Shown: in pieces, positions 7,265-15,707 of the stretch | Layout: the number at the start of each line of letters is the position of its first letter | Position numbering within the stretch: position 1 is the first letter of the stretch | From: Clostridia bacterium | Lineage (GTDB): Bacteria > Bacillota > Clostridia > Christensenellales > CAG-138 | Reading direction: 5' to 3' | Assembly (NCBI GenBank): GCA_017541305.1 | Contig: JAFXZJ010000024.1 | Coordinates: 1 to 64,000, forward strand | DNA: 64,000 nucleotides | The notes under the pieces: generated by a model | Database searches by the model: none | Told to the model about the DNA's origin: nothing | The model's input: the letters and a program-made list of their open reading frames with translations, nothing else | Position numbers and translations under genes: made by a program

Positions 7265-7555
7265 TTATGATTCAATGAATTCTTTAATGGGCTCCTGTGC
7301 CGCTTCCAGCAGGCCGACAATAAATCCTGCAACGAGCGGTATGACGATCATAATCCCGCCGATGGTCAACAGCTGAAGCATGAGCTCCTTTGAACCGAGA
7401 CCGATTATCATCAGGAACAGGTCATAAACGAGCAGCAGTCCTCCGCTGATTGCGAGCACAAACGACACTGCTCCTGCCGCGAGCCTGAACGCGAGCTTCA
7501 GTACGTCGAGCAGCAGCCATATCGGGGCAAGCAATATTTTGAAAACGGTCCGCAT
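7265..7555 (-). CDS. CD1845-type small membrane protein of conjugative elements
   Basis: A 96-residue hydrophobic protein starting at the ATG at 7555 (AGAAGGAGGG is upstream). The opening MRTVFKILLAPIWLLLDVLKLAFRL and two or three further hydrophobic segments resemble the CD1845 family found on clostridial conjugative transposons, whose function is unknown. The stop lies in the ribosome binding region of tnpV, so the two are cotranscribed. It is the last recognisable gene of the mobile region before the host truB gene. Confidence 0.65.
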   Translation of the reverse strand: MRTVFKILLAPIWLLLDVLKLAFRLAAGAVSFVLAISGGLLLVYDLFLMIIGLGSKELMLQLLTIGGIMIVIPLVAGFIVGLLEAAQEPIKEFIES

Positions 7556-7634
7556 CGTCACACCCTCCTTCTGGTTTCTGAGAACATGATAGCAGATCAC
7601 ATCCGTATTGACGAATGTGCGAATCTGAATATGC

Positions 7635-7676
7635 AAAAAAGGAACCTGAGAAAAGCATTGTTGCTAATCTCAGGTT
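7635..7676 (-). terminator. Terminator of the nusA-infB-truB operon
   Basis: AACCTGAGA (7643-7651) pairs with TCTCAGGTT (7668-7676), with an inner AGCA/TGCT pair. On the minus strand the stem is followed by CC and six T residues (7640-7635). It lies about 95 bases after the truB stop and marks the junction between host operon and mobile DNA. Confidence 0.75.
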
Positions 7677-7768
7677 ATCTTTGCCTTGCTGTGTCCAATC
7701 GTGATTACTAATAAATTACTTCCTTATAACGGTCGGGCATTCCCGTGCCGTTGCTTCACTTTTCCGTA

Positions 7769-9058
7769 TCACGTCATGCTCCTTAAGCTTTCCGCCGCCG
7801 CCTCAACGTCCCTTGAGATCTGCGCCTTGAGCTCGTCGAGCGAGGCGAATTTCTTCATTCCTCTGAGCTTCTTCAGGAATATGACCGTCATCGGCTTTCC
7901 GTAGCAGTCGCCGTCGTAGTCTATGATATGGGTCTCTACGGTCAGCTCGGTACCGTTCACGGTGGGATTGCGGCCGATCGAGGTCACGCCGGGCCATTTT
8001 TGGCCGTCAAGCTCGGCTATCGTCGCGTACACGCCCTCGTTGGGGAGCTGACGCCTGTCGTACCCACCCAGATTCGCCGTGGGGAAGCCTATCGTGCGGC
8101 CTATGTGGTTATGATGTATCACCCTGCCGCTAATCTTCATGCCCTTTATCTGCCGCGCTTCGTCGCCAAGCCACACGGTGATGCGCAGCTCGCCGTTATG
8201 CACCTCGCCGATACCCAGAAATTCACCGAAGAGATACACGCGAAGGGGGATATCCTCGCGCGGATCGGAGCATTTTATACTTGCGCCGTGGATCAGAAGG
8301 TTTTCGTTTTTCTTTGAAACGCCGGATATTTCAAGCTTTTCCACGTGCTCTATCGCGCGGTCCATCGGGATCACGGCGGATGAGAGCGTGCCCGCCTCCT
8401 TCAGCTCCCAAAGCTCGGCTATCGAGAAGCAGTTATCGAGCGTGAACGCGCCCGACCTTGTGCGCAGCAGGAAGGCCATGTGCGAAGGAACGCCCACCGC
8501 CTCGCCCAGATCCTTGCAGAGGGTGCGGATATAGGTGCCCTTGGAGCATACGATGCGTATGAGGAAGCGGTTCTCCCCCGTCCTTCTTATCAGCCCCAGC
8601 TCATAGATAGTGACGGTGCGGCGCTTTTCCTCGAGCGCCTCGGTGATCTCGCCCCGGCGGGCAAGCTTATAGAGCTTTTCGCCGCCGACGTTCAGCGCCG
8701 AATATATGGGCGGGATCTGCTGAATATCGCCTGTGAAAGCGGGGAAAACCGCGCGAAGCTCCTCCTCGCTGACGATCCTGTCGGAGGATGCGGTCACTGT
8801 GCCCGTGGCGTCCTCCGTATCGGTGGCGGCGCCGAAGGCGATCTCGGCGACGTATTCCTTTTGCTTGTCTACCAAAAAATCAAAAAGACGGGTCGCACGG
8901 CCGATGCATATGGGCAGCACGCCCGCGGCCGCGGGATCGAGCGTGCCCGTATGCCCGACTCGTTTTTCATCGAAAACCCGTCTGACGTCGGTAACGGCGT
9001 CCGAGGAGCTCATCCCCGGAGGCTTTAAAATGCAGATGACGCCTTCAGTCTTTATCAT
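7769..9058 (-). CDS. truB: Fusion of tRNA pseudouridine-55 synthase (TruB) and riboflavin kinase
   Basis: One uninterrupted frame of 429 residues. Residues 1-~300 are a complete TruB: the catalytic motif is GHTGTLDPAAAGVL with Asp41, with KGTYIRTL at ~173 and a PUA-like tail. Residues ~307-425 are the riboflavin kinase domain of RibF: GRTIGFPTANL at 320-330, PNEGVYA, GVTSIGRNPTV and E375 in ETHIIDYDGDCYG. The FMN adenylyltransferase half that normally precedes this kinase in bacterial RibF is absent. So one polypeptide should make psi-55 in tRNA and phosphorylate riboflavin to FMN, while FAD synthesis needs another gene. It overlaps nrnA by 14 bases, at the end of the nusA operon. Confidence 0.88.
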   Translation of the reverse strand: MIKTEGVICILKPPGMSSSDAVTDVRRVFDEKRVGHTGTLDPAAAGVLPICIGRATRLFDFLVDKQKEYVAEIAFGAATDTEDATGTVTASSDRIVSEEELRAVFPAFTGDIQQIPPIYSALNVGGEKLYKLARRGEITEALEEKRRTVTIYELGLIRRTGENRFLIRIVCSKGTYIRTLCKDLGEAVGVPSHMAFLLRTRSGAFTLDNCFSIAELWELKEAGTLSSAVIPMDRAIEHVEKLEISGVSKKNENLLIHGASIKCSDPREDIPLRVYLFGEFLGIGEVHNGELRITVWLGDEARQIKGMKISGRVIHHNHIGRTIGFPTANLGGYDRRQLPNEGVYATIAELDGQKWPGVTSIGRNPTVNGTELTVETHIIDYDGDCYGKPMTVIFLKKLRGMKKFASLDELKAQISRDVEAAAESLRSMT

Positions 9059-10100
9059 TTTTATTCAGAAGCGGAGGTATGATCATTTCGTCCGAAGCAT
9101 ACTCGCGTTCCTCGTCCTGCCATGCTTCAAACCTTTGCATCTCGTCCTTGATATCGCGCAGCACGTTGGCGATAGTGGTGGAAAGCGGCTCCTTCGAGCT
9201 GTAGCCGGCCGCCGCGGGATGCCCGCCGCCGCCGTACTTGCCCGCTATCCTGCCCACGTCCGCACACTCCTTGGATCGGAGGCTGACCTTGAAGGTGCCG
9301 TCGCGCCCCTCGCGGATGAACGCCGCGACCTTGACGGATTCCACGTCCCTGACGGAATCGACAAGGCCTTCGCAGTCCTCGTTGGTCGCGCCGTACTGAT
9401 CCATCTCGCCTATTGTGAGTGTGGCAAGGCCGATGGTGCCGTCCTCATAAAGCTTCATGTTTGAGAGAACGTGACCCTGGATCCTCGTCTTTACGTAGGG
9501 GATAGTACGGTAGATGAGGCGGTTGACCTCGGTTATATTGAGCCCGCCTTCAAGCAGATCCGCCACCATGCGTATGGCGCGCGGAGTGGTGTTGGAGTAC
9601 GTGAGATTGCCGGTATCGGTGACTATGCCGGTGTAGATGCAGACGGCGGCGTCACGACCGATCTCCATGCCCATGGCGTGATAGAGATCGAACACTATCT
9701 CGCACACGGCCGAAGCATCGGCGCGGATGACGTTGATATCGGCATAGCCCTTGTTGGTGAAATGGTGATCGATGACCAGAGTGAGCGAGGCGTTTTCAAA
9801 TATGAAATCGGCCTTTTTGAAGCGCTGCTTATCCGCGCAGTCGCAGGCGATAACGGTATCGAAGCATTTTGCTTCCGCTGGAAGCACAACGCTTTCGGCG
9901 CCGGGCAGGAACCCGTAGATATGCGGAACGGGCTCCTCGCAGATGACCTCGGCCTTCTTGCCGAGTTTCAAAAGCAAAAGGCGCACAGCAAGAGCCGACC
10001 CCAAAGTATCCCCGTCAGGGGAAACGTGGGTCAGTATGCTGAACGACTCATGCTTTCCGAGCGCATCAATGAAAGCGCTCATTTGATCGCGGTCACGCAT
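9045..10100 (-). CDS. nrnA: Bifunctional oligoribonuclease / pAp phosphatase (DHH family)
   Basis: A ~351-residue DHH-DHHA1 phosphoesterase. Metal-binding motifs are SPDGDTLGS, ACDCAD, IDHHFTN and a later TDTGNL; the substrate-binding GGGGHPAAAG is near the C-terminus. NrnA degrades nano-RNAs to mononucleotides and dephosphorylates pAp. I place the start at the ATG at 10100, 8 bases after GAAAGGA; an ATG two codons earlier (10106) is too close to that site. The start lies just inside the end of rbfA, so the two are coupled. The C-terminus carries an extra acidic tail of ~25 residues after the GGGGH domain. Confidence 0.92.
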   Translation of the reverse strand: MRDRDQMSAFIDALGKHESFSILTHVSPDGDTLGSALAVRLLLLKLGKKAEVICEEPVPHIYGFLPGAESVVLPAEAKCFDTVIACDCADKQRFKKADFIFENASLTLVIDHHFTNKGYADINVIRADASAVCEIVFDLYHAMGMEIGRDAAVCIYTGIVTDTGNLTYSNTTPRAIRMVADLLEGGLNITEVNRLIYRTIPYVKTRIQGHVLSNMKLYEDGTIGLATLTIGEMDQYGATNEDCEGLVDSVRDVESVKVAAFIREGRDGTFKVSLRSKECADVGRIAGKYGGGGHPAAAGYSSKEPLSTTIANVLRDIKDEMQRFEAWQDEEREYASDEMIIPPLLNKNDKD

Positions 10101-10461
10101 CTTCATTGTCCTTTCGGTTAAGATCGAGACTGTCCAGGATCTCGGATATGCGGACGGAATACTCGATGGAATCATCGAGCTTGAATATAAAGGTGGGAAT
10201 GTGGCGAATATCTATCCGCCTGCCCATCTCGCGTGCGATAAAGCCCTCGGCGCGGTTGAGCTGCGCCACGGTCTCCTTACGCACTTCGTCGTCCTTATCA
10301 TAGACCGAGATGAGCACCTTGCACTGCTTGAGGTCATTGGTGGCCTCGGCGCGCATAACGGTGGTCAGGGGCGATATCCTGGGATCCTTCATATCGCGGA
10401 TCACATCGGACAGCGCCTTCCTGATCTCCTCATTTAATCTGTCAAATCGCTTAAATGCCAT
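10093..10461 (-). CDS. rbfA: Ribosome-binding factor A
   Basis: A 122-residue KH-type protein needed for 16S rRNA 5'-end maturation and cold growth. The sequence MAFKRFDRLNEEIRKALSDVIRDMKDPRI, the middle TVMRAEATNDLKQCKVLISV and the end IPTFIFKLDDSIEYSVRISEIL are characteristic. Start is supported by AGGAG upstream of the ATG. It sits in the classic infB-rbfA-nrnA-truB order, with a 160-base gap after infB that carries a repeat-like sequence. Confidence 0.93.
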   Translation of the reverse strand: MAFKRFDRLNEEIRKALSDVIRDMKDPRISPLTTVMRAEATNDLKQCKVLISVYDKDDEVRKETVAQLNRAEGFIAREMGRRIDIRHIPTFIFKLDDSIEYSVRISEILDSLDLNRKDNEDA

Positions 10462-10475
10462 TGTACTCCTGTTTT

Positions 10476-10560
10476 ACCAACCGGTGGAGACGGTTAGTTT
10501 TACTGCATGCATGAATGATACTTACGGAACTAACCGGTGAGAACCGTCCCCATTGGTCAG
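10476..10560. repeat. Degenerate repeat element between infB and rbfA
   Basis: The gap between infB and rbfA holds two related direct segments (CCGGTGGAGACGGTTAG and CCGGTGAGAACCGTCCCC) and an inverted pair GGTTAGTT/AACTAACC around TGCATGCA. The GGGGACGGTTCTC-type end resembles the ends of REP-like elements spread by IS200-type transposases in Clostridia. The match is from memory and the element looks decayed. Confidence 0.35.
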
Positions 10561-10623
10561 TTTCAAATGCCGTGCCGCGGAATGCGGCAAGTCTCGAAAG
10601 CGCAGAATCTTTACCGCGGGGCG

Positions 10624-13230
10624 TTAACGCTTAACTTCTTCCATGACGAAGGCTTCGATCACGTCGCCCTCGTGGATATCGTTGAAGTTCTCTATGCCGA
10701 TACCGCACTCATAGCCCTGCGCGACCTCCTTGACGTCGTCCTTGAAGCGGCGGAGAGACGCGATCTTGCCCTCATGCACGACTATGCCGTCGCGCACGAC
10801 GCGCACCTGCGCGTTGCGCTGCACCTTGCCCTCGGAGACGTATGCGCCGGCAATGATGCCCACGCCGGGAACCTTGAAGGTGTTCCTGACGGAGATGGTG
10901 CCGAGCTGGACTTCCTGATAGATGGGCTTGAACATGCCCTTCATGGCGTTTTCGACGTCCTCGATGGCCTGATAGATGACGCGGTAGGTGCGCATATCGA
11001 CCTTTTCCTGTTCGGCAAGGGCCTTTGCGCCCGCATCGGGACGAACGTTGAAGCCGATGACGATTGCGTTGGACGCGGAGGCGAACATGACGTCGGACGA
11101 GGTGATCGCGCCGACAGCGCCGTGGATGCACTTGACGCGGACTTCGTCATTGGAGAGCTTCTCGAGCGCCTGCTTGACCGCCTCGACGGAACCGTCCACG
11201 TCGCCCTTTATGACGATATTGAGATCCTTGACGTCGCCTTCGGAAACACGGGCGAAGAGATCCTCGAGGCTGACCTTGGAGAGCTTCTTCATCTGCTCGG
11301 CGCGGATCTTGTTCCTGCGCTCCTCTGCGACCAGCTTGGAGAGCTTGTCGATATCGGAGACTATCATTTCGTCGCCGGCGGAGGGGACTTCGTTGAAGCC
11401 GAGCACCTCGACCGCAGTGGAGGGGCCCGCTTCCTTGACGCGCTTGCCCTTGTCGTCCATCATGGCGCGCACCTTGCCGAACGCAACGCCCGCAACAACG
11501 GGATCGCCCACCCTGAGGGTGCCGTTCTGCACGAGAACGGTGGCGACGGGGCCGCGGCCCTTATCGAGCTGAGCCTCGATTATGGTGCCCTTTGCCTTGC
11601 GCGCGGGATTGGCCTTGAGCTCGAGCACATCGGCCTGGAGCAATACCATTTCAAGCAGCGTGTTGAGGTTCATCTTGGTCTTTGCCGAAACGGGAACGGT
11701 GATGGTATCGCCGCCCCACTGCTCGCACAGCAGGCCGTGCTCGGTGAGCTGCTGGAGAACGCGGTCGGGATTCGCCTCGGGCTTATCCATCTTGTTGATG
11801 GCTACAATTATGGGCACGCCCGCCGCCTTGGAGTGGTTGATGGCCTCCACGGTCTGGGGCATGATGCCGTCGTCGCCGGCCACGACCAGTATGACGACGT
11901 CCGTTACCTGAGCGCCGCGGGCACGCATGGCGGTGAACGCCTCGTGACCGGGGGTGTCGATAAAGGTGATCTTCCTGCCGTTGCAGGTGACGGTGTAGGC
12001 GCCGATATGCTGAGTGATGCCGCCCGCTTCGCCAGCGGTGACGGAGCTGTGACGTATGGCGTCGAGCAGGCTGGTCTTGCCGTGGTCGACGTGACCCATT
12101 ATGGTGACAACGGGAGGACGCTCGACGAGGTTCTCCTCATCGTCGACCTCGCCCGCGGCCTCGGCCAGGGCTTCCTCAGCGGTCTTTTCGACCTTGAGCT
12201 CGAGCTCGATATCGTAATCGGCCGCGATGAGCTCGCAGGTCTCGAAATCTATCTCGTTGTTGATGGTGGCGATGGTGCCCATCATGAACAGCTTTTTGAT
12301 TATCTCCGCGGCGGGCTTGCCGATCTTTTCGGAAAGCTCGCGAACGGTGATGTTTTCGCCGGTGATAACGGCCTTCTCGATCTTGACGGGCTCGGGCTTG
12401 TGCTGCACGGGCTGCTGCTTCTTGCCCGACTTCCTGCGGTTGCCGAAGGAGGAATCATCGTCCCACTGATTGCCGGTGGGCGCCGCTTCCTTCATGATGG
12501 CCTTCTTGTTCTTGGGCTGCTTCTTATCGTTATCGAAGGCGCGCACGTACTGGCCCTTGTTATCGTGCCTGGTGTTGTTCTGAGGTATCACCACGGGAGG
12601 CTGCGCGGGACGCGGCTTGCCCGGCTGACCCTGCTTTGCGGGCCTGTCCTGCCTGTCCTTATCGAAGGGCTTATCCTTGTCGAAGGGCTTGCCGGGCTGA
12701 CGGGGCTTATCGCCCGCCTGCCTGCGGTCGTCCTGCCTGCGGTCGCCCTGCTTCCTGTCGTCACGGGGCTTATTGTCCCTGCGCTCGGGCCTGTTATCCT
12801 GAGCGGGCTTCCTTTCGGGCTTCTGCGCGGGCGCTTCGGGCTTTTCCTCGGGCTTCTTTTCCTCGGGCTGCGCGGGCTTTTCCTCGGGCTTGATCTCTTT
12901 GGGCTCCTCAGTGGGCGCGGGCTTTTCCTCGGGCTTTGCCTCCGGCGCGGCTTCGGGCGTCTTCTCCTCCTCATTGGGGATCAAGCTGTCGCTGGAATAA
13001 ACGCCCTTCTGCTCATCCGAGCCCAGGTATTCCCTGCGGCGTTCCTCCCTTTCCTTATCGGCCTTGGCCTTTGCGGCGGCCTTTTCGGCCTCGATCAGCT
13101 TGTTTTCATGACGCTTGGCCAGCTGCAGCGAAGCATTGACGTCGCTGTGGAGCTGCTTTACGCGCTCCAAAAGCTCCGCCGTCTTCGTTTCGACCAGCTT
13201 TGCGGAATCGATCAATTCATTTCTTGCCAT
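10624..13230 (-). CDS. infB: Translation initiation factor IF-2
   Basis: An 868-residue GTPase that brings initiator tRNA to the 30S subunit. Residues ~1-65 are a helical leader and ~85-275 a disordered linker rich in Pro, Glu, Lys and Arg. The IF2_N module is at ~288-340. The G domain starts with GHVDHGKT (379-386), followed by DTPGHEAF and NKMDKPEA, then the beta-barrel and C-terminal fMet-tRNA-binding domains. Length is normal for Firmicutes with a long N-terminus. GGGGG lies ~10 bases before the ATG; ylxQ ends 6 bases upstream. Strong codon bias leaves a 900-codon open frame on the opposite strand, which is a shadow. Confidence 0.97.
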   Translation of the reverse strand: MARNELIDSAKLVETKTAELLERVKQLHSDVNASLQLAKRHENKLIEAEKAAAKAKADKEREERRREYLGSDEQKGVYSSDSLIPNEEEKTPEAAPEAKPEEKPAPTEEPKEIKPEEKPAQPEEKKPEEKPEAPAQKPERKPAQDNRPERRDNKPRDDRKQGDRRQDDRRQAGDKPRQPGKPFDKDKPFDKDRQDRPAKQGQPGKPRPAQPPVVIPQNNTRHDNKGQYVRAFDNDKKQPKNKKAIMKEAAPTGNQWDDDSSFGNRRKSGKKQQPVQHKPEPVKIEKAVITGENITVRELSEKIGKPAAEIIKKLFMMGTIATINNEIDFETCELIAADYDIELELKVEKTAEEALAEAAGEVDDEENLVERPPVVTIMGHVDHGKTSLLDAIRHSSVTAGEAGGITQHIGAYTVTCNGRKITFIDTPGHEAFTAMRARGAQVTDVVILVVAGDDGIMPQTVEAINHSKAAGVPIIVAINKMDKPEANPDRVLQQLTEHGLLCEQWGGDTITVPVSAKTKMNLNTLLEMVLLQADVLELKANPARKAKGTIIEAQLDKGRGPVATVLVQNGTLRVGDPVVAGVAFGKVRAMMDDKGKRVKEAGPSTAVEVLGFNEVPSAGDEMIVSDIDKLSKLVAEERRNKIRAEQMKKLSKVSLEDLFARVSEGDVKDLNIVIKGDVDGSVEAVKQALEKLSNDEVRVKCIHGAVGAITSSDVMFASASNAIVIGFNVRPDAGAKALAEQEKVDMRTYRVIYQAIEDVENAMKGMFKPIYQEVQLGTISVRNTFKVPGVGIIAGAYVSEGKVQRNAQVRVVRDGIVVHEGKIASLRRFKDDVKEVAQGYECGIGIENFNDIHEGDVIEAFVMEEVKR

Positions 13231-13235
13231 ATCTT

Positions 13236-13562
13236 TTAACCCCCAAAATCAGGATTCTTGTTGAGTTTATTGAGTATCATTCCGGCGAACGCGGGATCGG
13301 TTATCACCGCGGTCATGTGCGATTCGCGGCCTATCGCCCTGCCAAGCTGCGGGACTTCGACCATGGGCACCCCCCTGGCGCGGCACATATCCGACCAATG
13401 CTTTTTGGTGTTGTCGGATGCTTCGCAGTCGATCACGGCGAGCTGTGCCCTGCCGTTTTTCAGCGCCGTCTCTGCGGCGAGATTGCCCGATCTGAGCCTG
13501 CCCGCCTTCATCGCAAGGCCGAGCGCGCCCCGGAGCGCGGCTCCGCTCGTATCGTTCATACG
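13236..13562 (-). CDS. ylxQ: L7Ae-family RNA-binding protein YlxQ
   Basis: A 108-residue protein of the ribosomal L7Ae/L30e fold, which binds kink-turn RNA. Visible features are [15 protein letters not shown] at the start, [18 protein letters not shown] in the middle and [22 protein letters not shown] at the end. The ATG at 13562 overlaps the ylxR stop as ATGA, so a longer upstream frame is a read-through artefact. Standard position between ylxR and infB in the nusA operon. Confidence 0.9.
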   Translation of the reverse strand, partial: RMNDTSGAALRGALGLAMKAGRLRSGNLAAETALKNGRAQLAVIDCEASDNTKKHWSDMCRARGVPMVEVPQLGRAIGRESHMTAVITDPAFAGMILNKLNKNPDFGG

Positions 13563-13828
13563 CCGTCCCGCCTTTCGACCTCGGAAGCGAGCTGTTCCAT
13601 TACGTCGGGCGATATCTTCACCTCGAGCGCACGGTCGAGCGCGCGGCTCTTGACGGCTCTGCGCAGACATTCCGCGTCGGGGCACACATATGCCCCTCGG
13701 CCGTTCATTTTGCCGGTGGGATCGACCTTCGCTCCCCCGTCCTCCGTCCGCACTACACGGACGAGGCTCCTTTTTTCCTTCATGGCGCGGCAGCCGACGC
13801 ACATCCGCATTGGGATCTTTTTCGCCAA
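13556..13828 (-). CDS. rnpM: RNase P modulator RnpM (YlxR)
   Basis: A 90-residue protein of the YlxR family, shown in B. subtilis to bind RNase P RNA and modulate its activity. The conserved stretches are PMRMCVGCRAMKEKRSLVRVVR and GRGAYVC. The start codon is TTG (13828-13826), preceded by AGAGGTAG; no ATG is available in frame. It ends in ATGA overlap with ylxQ and follows nusA by about 20 bases. Confidence 0.93.
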   Translation of the reverse strand: MAKKIPMRMCVGCRAMKEKRSLVRVVRTEDGGAKVDPTGKMNGRGAYVCPDAECLRRAVKSRALDRALEVKISPDVMEQLASEVERRDGV

Positions 13829-13849
13829 AATACTACCTCTTGATTATGA

Positions 13850-14962
13850 TTATTTCTCTTCTTCCTCAGCGACCTCGAAATCCTCGAAGTCGTCGTCGGG
13901 AAGCTGCTCGCCCTCGCCCAGCTCCTGATCGGCAACGGACTTGGACTTGATATCGATCTTCCAGCCGGTGAGCTTGGCGGCGAGCCTTGCGTTCTGACCC
14001 TCCTTGCCGATTGCAAGCGAGAGCTGATTATCGGGAACGATGACCTTTGCGGCCTTCTCTTCCTCGTTGATATAGACCATGAGCACGCGGGCGGGACTGA
14101 GCGCCTTGGCGATATAGACCGCGATGTCGGGATCCCACTCGATTATGTCGATCTTTTCGTTGTGGATCTCCTGCACTATACGCTCGACCCTTATGCCCTT
14201 GGGACCCACGCAGGCGCCCACGGCGTCGACGTTGGGATCGAAGGAGACGACGGCCACCTTTGTCCTCTGGCCAGCCTCGCGGGCGATGGACTTGATCTGC
14301 ACGGTGCCGGCCTGTATCTCGGGCACCTCAAGCTCGAACAGCCTCTTGACAAGGCCGGGATGCGTCCTGGAGATGAGCACCTGGGGCGCCTTGTTGTTGC
14401 GCTGCGCCTTGAGCACGTAAGCCTTTATGCGGTCGCCGGGAGCATAGGTCTCGCCCTGGATGACCTCGTTAAAGGGGATTATGCCGTCGGTCTTGCCGAA
14501 CTCGACGTACACGCCGTTTTTCTCCACGCGCTGCACGATGGCGGTGAGTATCTCGCCTTCCTTCTCGGCGAACTCATCGAATATCGCGCCCTGCTCGGCC
14601 TCGCGGATGCGCTGAATGACCACCTGCTTGGCGGTCTGCGCGGCTATGCGGCCGAAATCCTTTGTGAACGCCTCGACCTCGAGCACGTCGCCCACCTCGT
14701 AAAGATGATTGATCTTCTTGGCCTCGGCCACGGAGATCTCGGAATTGGGATTCTCGACGTGCTCCACGACCGACTTGGAGGCGAAGATGCCTATATTGCC
14801 CGTCTCGGGGTCCATGGTAGCGCGGACGTTGGTATTGACGTTATAGTTGCGCTTGTAGGCGGAAACGAGCGCGGCCTCGATCGCGTCGATAAGCACCTCG
14901 GCCTTTATGTTGCGCTCCTTCTCTATCTGCTTCATTGCGAGTATAAGCTCAGTGGCGTTCAT
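13850..14962 (-). CDS. nusA: Transcription termination/antitermination factor NusA
   Basis: A 370-residue protein that binds RNA polymerase and nascent RNA to tune pausing and termination. Order: N-terminal RNAP-binding domain (MNATELILAMKQIEKER), S1 domain (~130-200, IVQRVEKNGVYVEFGKTDGIIP), KH1 (ACVGPKGIRVERIVQEI) and KH2 (LAIGKEGQNARLAAKLTGW). A Glu/Asp-rich tail of ~20 residues ends it, as in other Gram-positive NusA proteins without the C-terminal repeats. Start has GGAGATATAAAT upstream. It follows rimP by 22 bases. Confidence 0.96.
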   Translation of the reverse strand: MNATELILAMKQIEKERNIKAEVLIDAIEAALVSAYKRNYNVNTNVRATMDPETGNIGIFASKSVVEHVENPNSEISVAEAKKINHLYEVGDVLEVEAFTKDFGRIAAQTAKQVVIQRIREAEQGAIFDEFAEKEGEILTAIVQRVEKNGVYVEFGKTDGIIPFNEVIQGETYAPGDRIKAYVLKAQRNNKAPQVLISRTHPGLVKRLFELEVPEIQAGTVQIKSIAREAGQRTKVAVVSFDPNVDAVGACVGPKGIRVERIVQEIHNEKIDIIEWDPDIAVYIAKALSPARVLMVYINEEEKAAKVIVPDNQLSLAIGKEGQNARLAAKLTGWKIDIKSKSVADQELGEGEQLPDDDFEDFEVAEEEEK

Positions 14963-14984
14963 ATTTATATCTCCTTCATTGATC

Positions 14985-15452
14985 TCAAAAATCTATGTGC
15001 GGCCTGATAAGCGCCGCGGCCTTCTTGGCAAGGCTGAATTCGCCCTTGTCGGTCCTTACGGTGAAGGTCTCTTCATTATGCGAGACGAGCTCGGCAACGA
15101 AATTCTTCTTGTTCCCGAGCGCCTTGTCATCGGGCAGGGCGTAGAGCTTTACGTCTATCTTCTGCCCGAGATTGCGGTCGAAATCCTTATCGAGCTTCAG
15201 GGGCCTGTCGATGCCGACCGAGCTTACCGTAAGATAATATGCCTGCTCGATGGGATCTGACTCGTCAAGGATGGGATCCACCGCGCGCGAGACCTTCTCG
15301 CAGTCGTCAAGATCCACGCCGCCTTCCTTATCGATGAGTATCAGCAGCTCCCAGTTGCCGTATTCCTTTTTGAATTCGACGTCGTAGAGCTCATAGCCCA
15401 GCTCGTTTATCTTGGGCTCGACGATTTCCGCGACCTTCTCGGTGATCTTCAA
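14985..15452 (-). CDS. rimP: Ribosome maturation factor RimP
   Basis: A 155-residue protein for 30S maturation. Conserved parts are INELGYELYDVEFKKEYGNWELLILID, GGVDLDDCEKVSRAVDPILDE and SVGIDRPLKLDKDFDR. I start it at the TTG at 15452, because AAAAGGAAGG lies 8 bases before it and family proteins begin here (KITEKVAEIVEPKI). A longer frame to 15581 would translate the leader hairpins and cover the promoter -10, so it is rejected. First gene of the nusA-infB operon. Confidence 0.9.
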   Translation of the reverse strand: MKITEKVAEIVEPKINELGYELYDVEFKKEYGNWELLILIDKEGGVDLDDCEKVSRAVDPILDESDPIEQAYYLTVSSVGIDRPLKLDKDFDRNLGQKIDVKLYALPDDKALGNKKNFVAELVSHNEETFTVRTDKGEFSLAKKAAALIRPHIDF

Positions 15453-15479
15453 CGCAAAAACCTTCCTTTTCAAAATTAA

Positions 15480-15530
15480 AGAGCGGGTTTTGCCCACTCT
15501 TCCGCAACGGGCAAAGCCCGTTTTAAGCCA
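15480..15530 (-). promoter_or_regulatory. Structured leader upstream of rimP
   Basis: Two consecutive hairpins in the 5' leader (minus strand): ACGGGC-TTT-GCCCGT and AGAGTGGG-CAAAA-CCCGCTCT, the second followed by TTTAATTTT just ahead of the ribosome binding site. It could be an attenuator, fitting known autoregulation of nusA operons, but no named RNA family is claimed. Confidence 0.5.
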
Positions 15531-15571
15531 ACAACATGAGCCGAATAACATCAGCTCGGTACAACATAAGT

Positions 15572-15600
15572 AATATAACACAATTCCGACCGTTTTGCAA
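15572..15600 (-). promoter_or_regulatory. Promoter of the rimP-nusA-infB-truB operon
   Basis: On the minus strand TTGCAA (15600-15595), exactly 17 bases, TATATT (15577-15572). The transcript would start about 110 bases before rimP and include the leader hairpins. Confidence 0.75.
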
Positions 15601-15707
15601 GCCCTTTTTTTATTTTTTCAAACAGCATAAAAATAAATGCATCTTCATTCCGATTTGGATCGATTATGGGGCTTCCATTCCGCCTCGAAATATGATAATA
15701 TACCCAC

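Noticed and set aside
10537-13239. A 900-codon open frame on the plus strand
   Set aside because: It is the antisense of infB. The composition (runs of Leu, Gly, Asp, Val) is the mirror of a GC-rich, strongly biased coding strand, and infB has clear domains.
13563-13802. Longer N-terminus for YlxQ (188 residues)
   Set aside because: The extra part is an alternate frame of the ylxR gene; the ATGA overlap fixes the start at 13562.
15453-15581. Longer N-terminus for RimP
   Set aside because: It would translate the leader hairpins and overlaps the promoter -10; the TTG at 15452 has the proper ribosome binding site.
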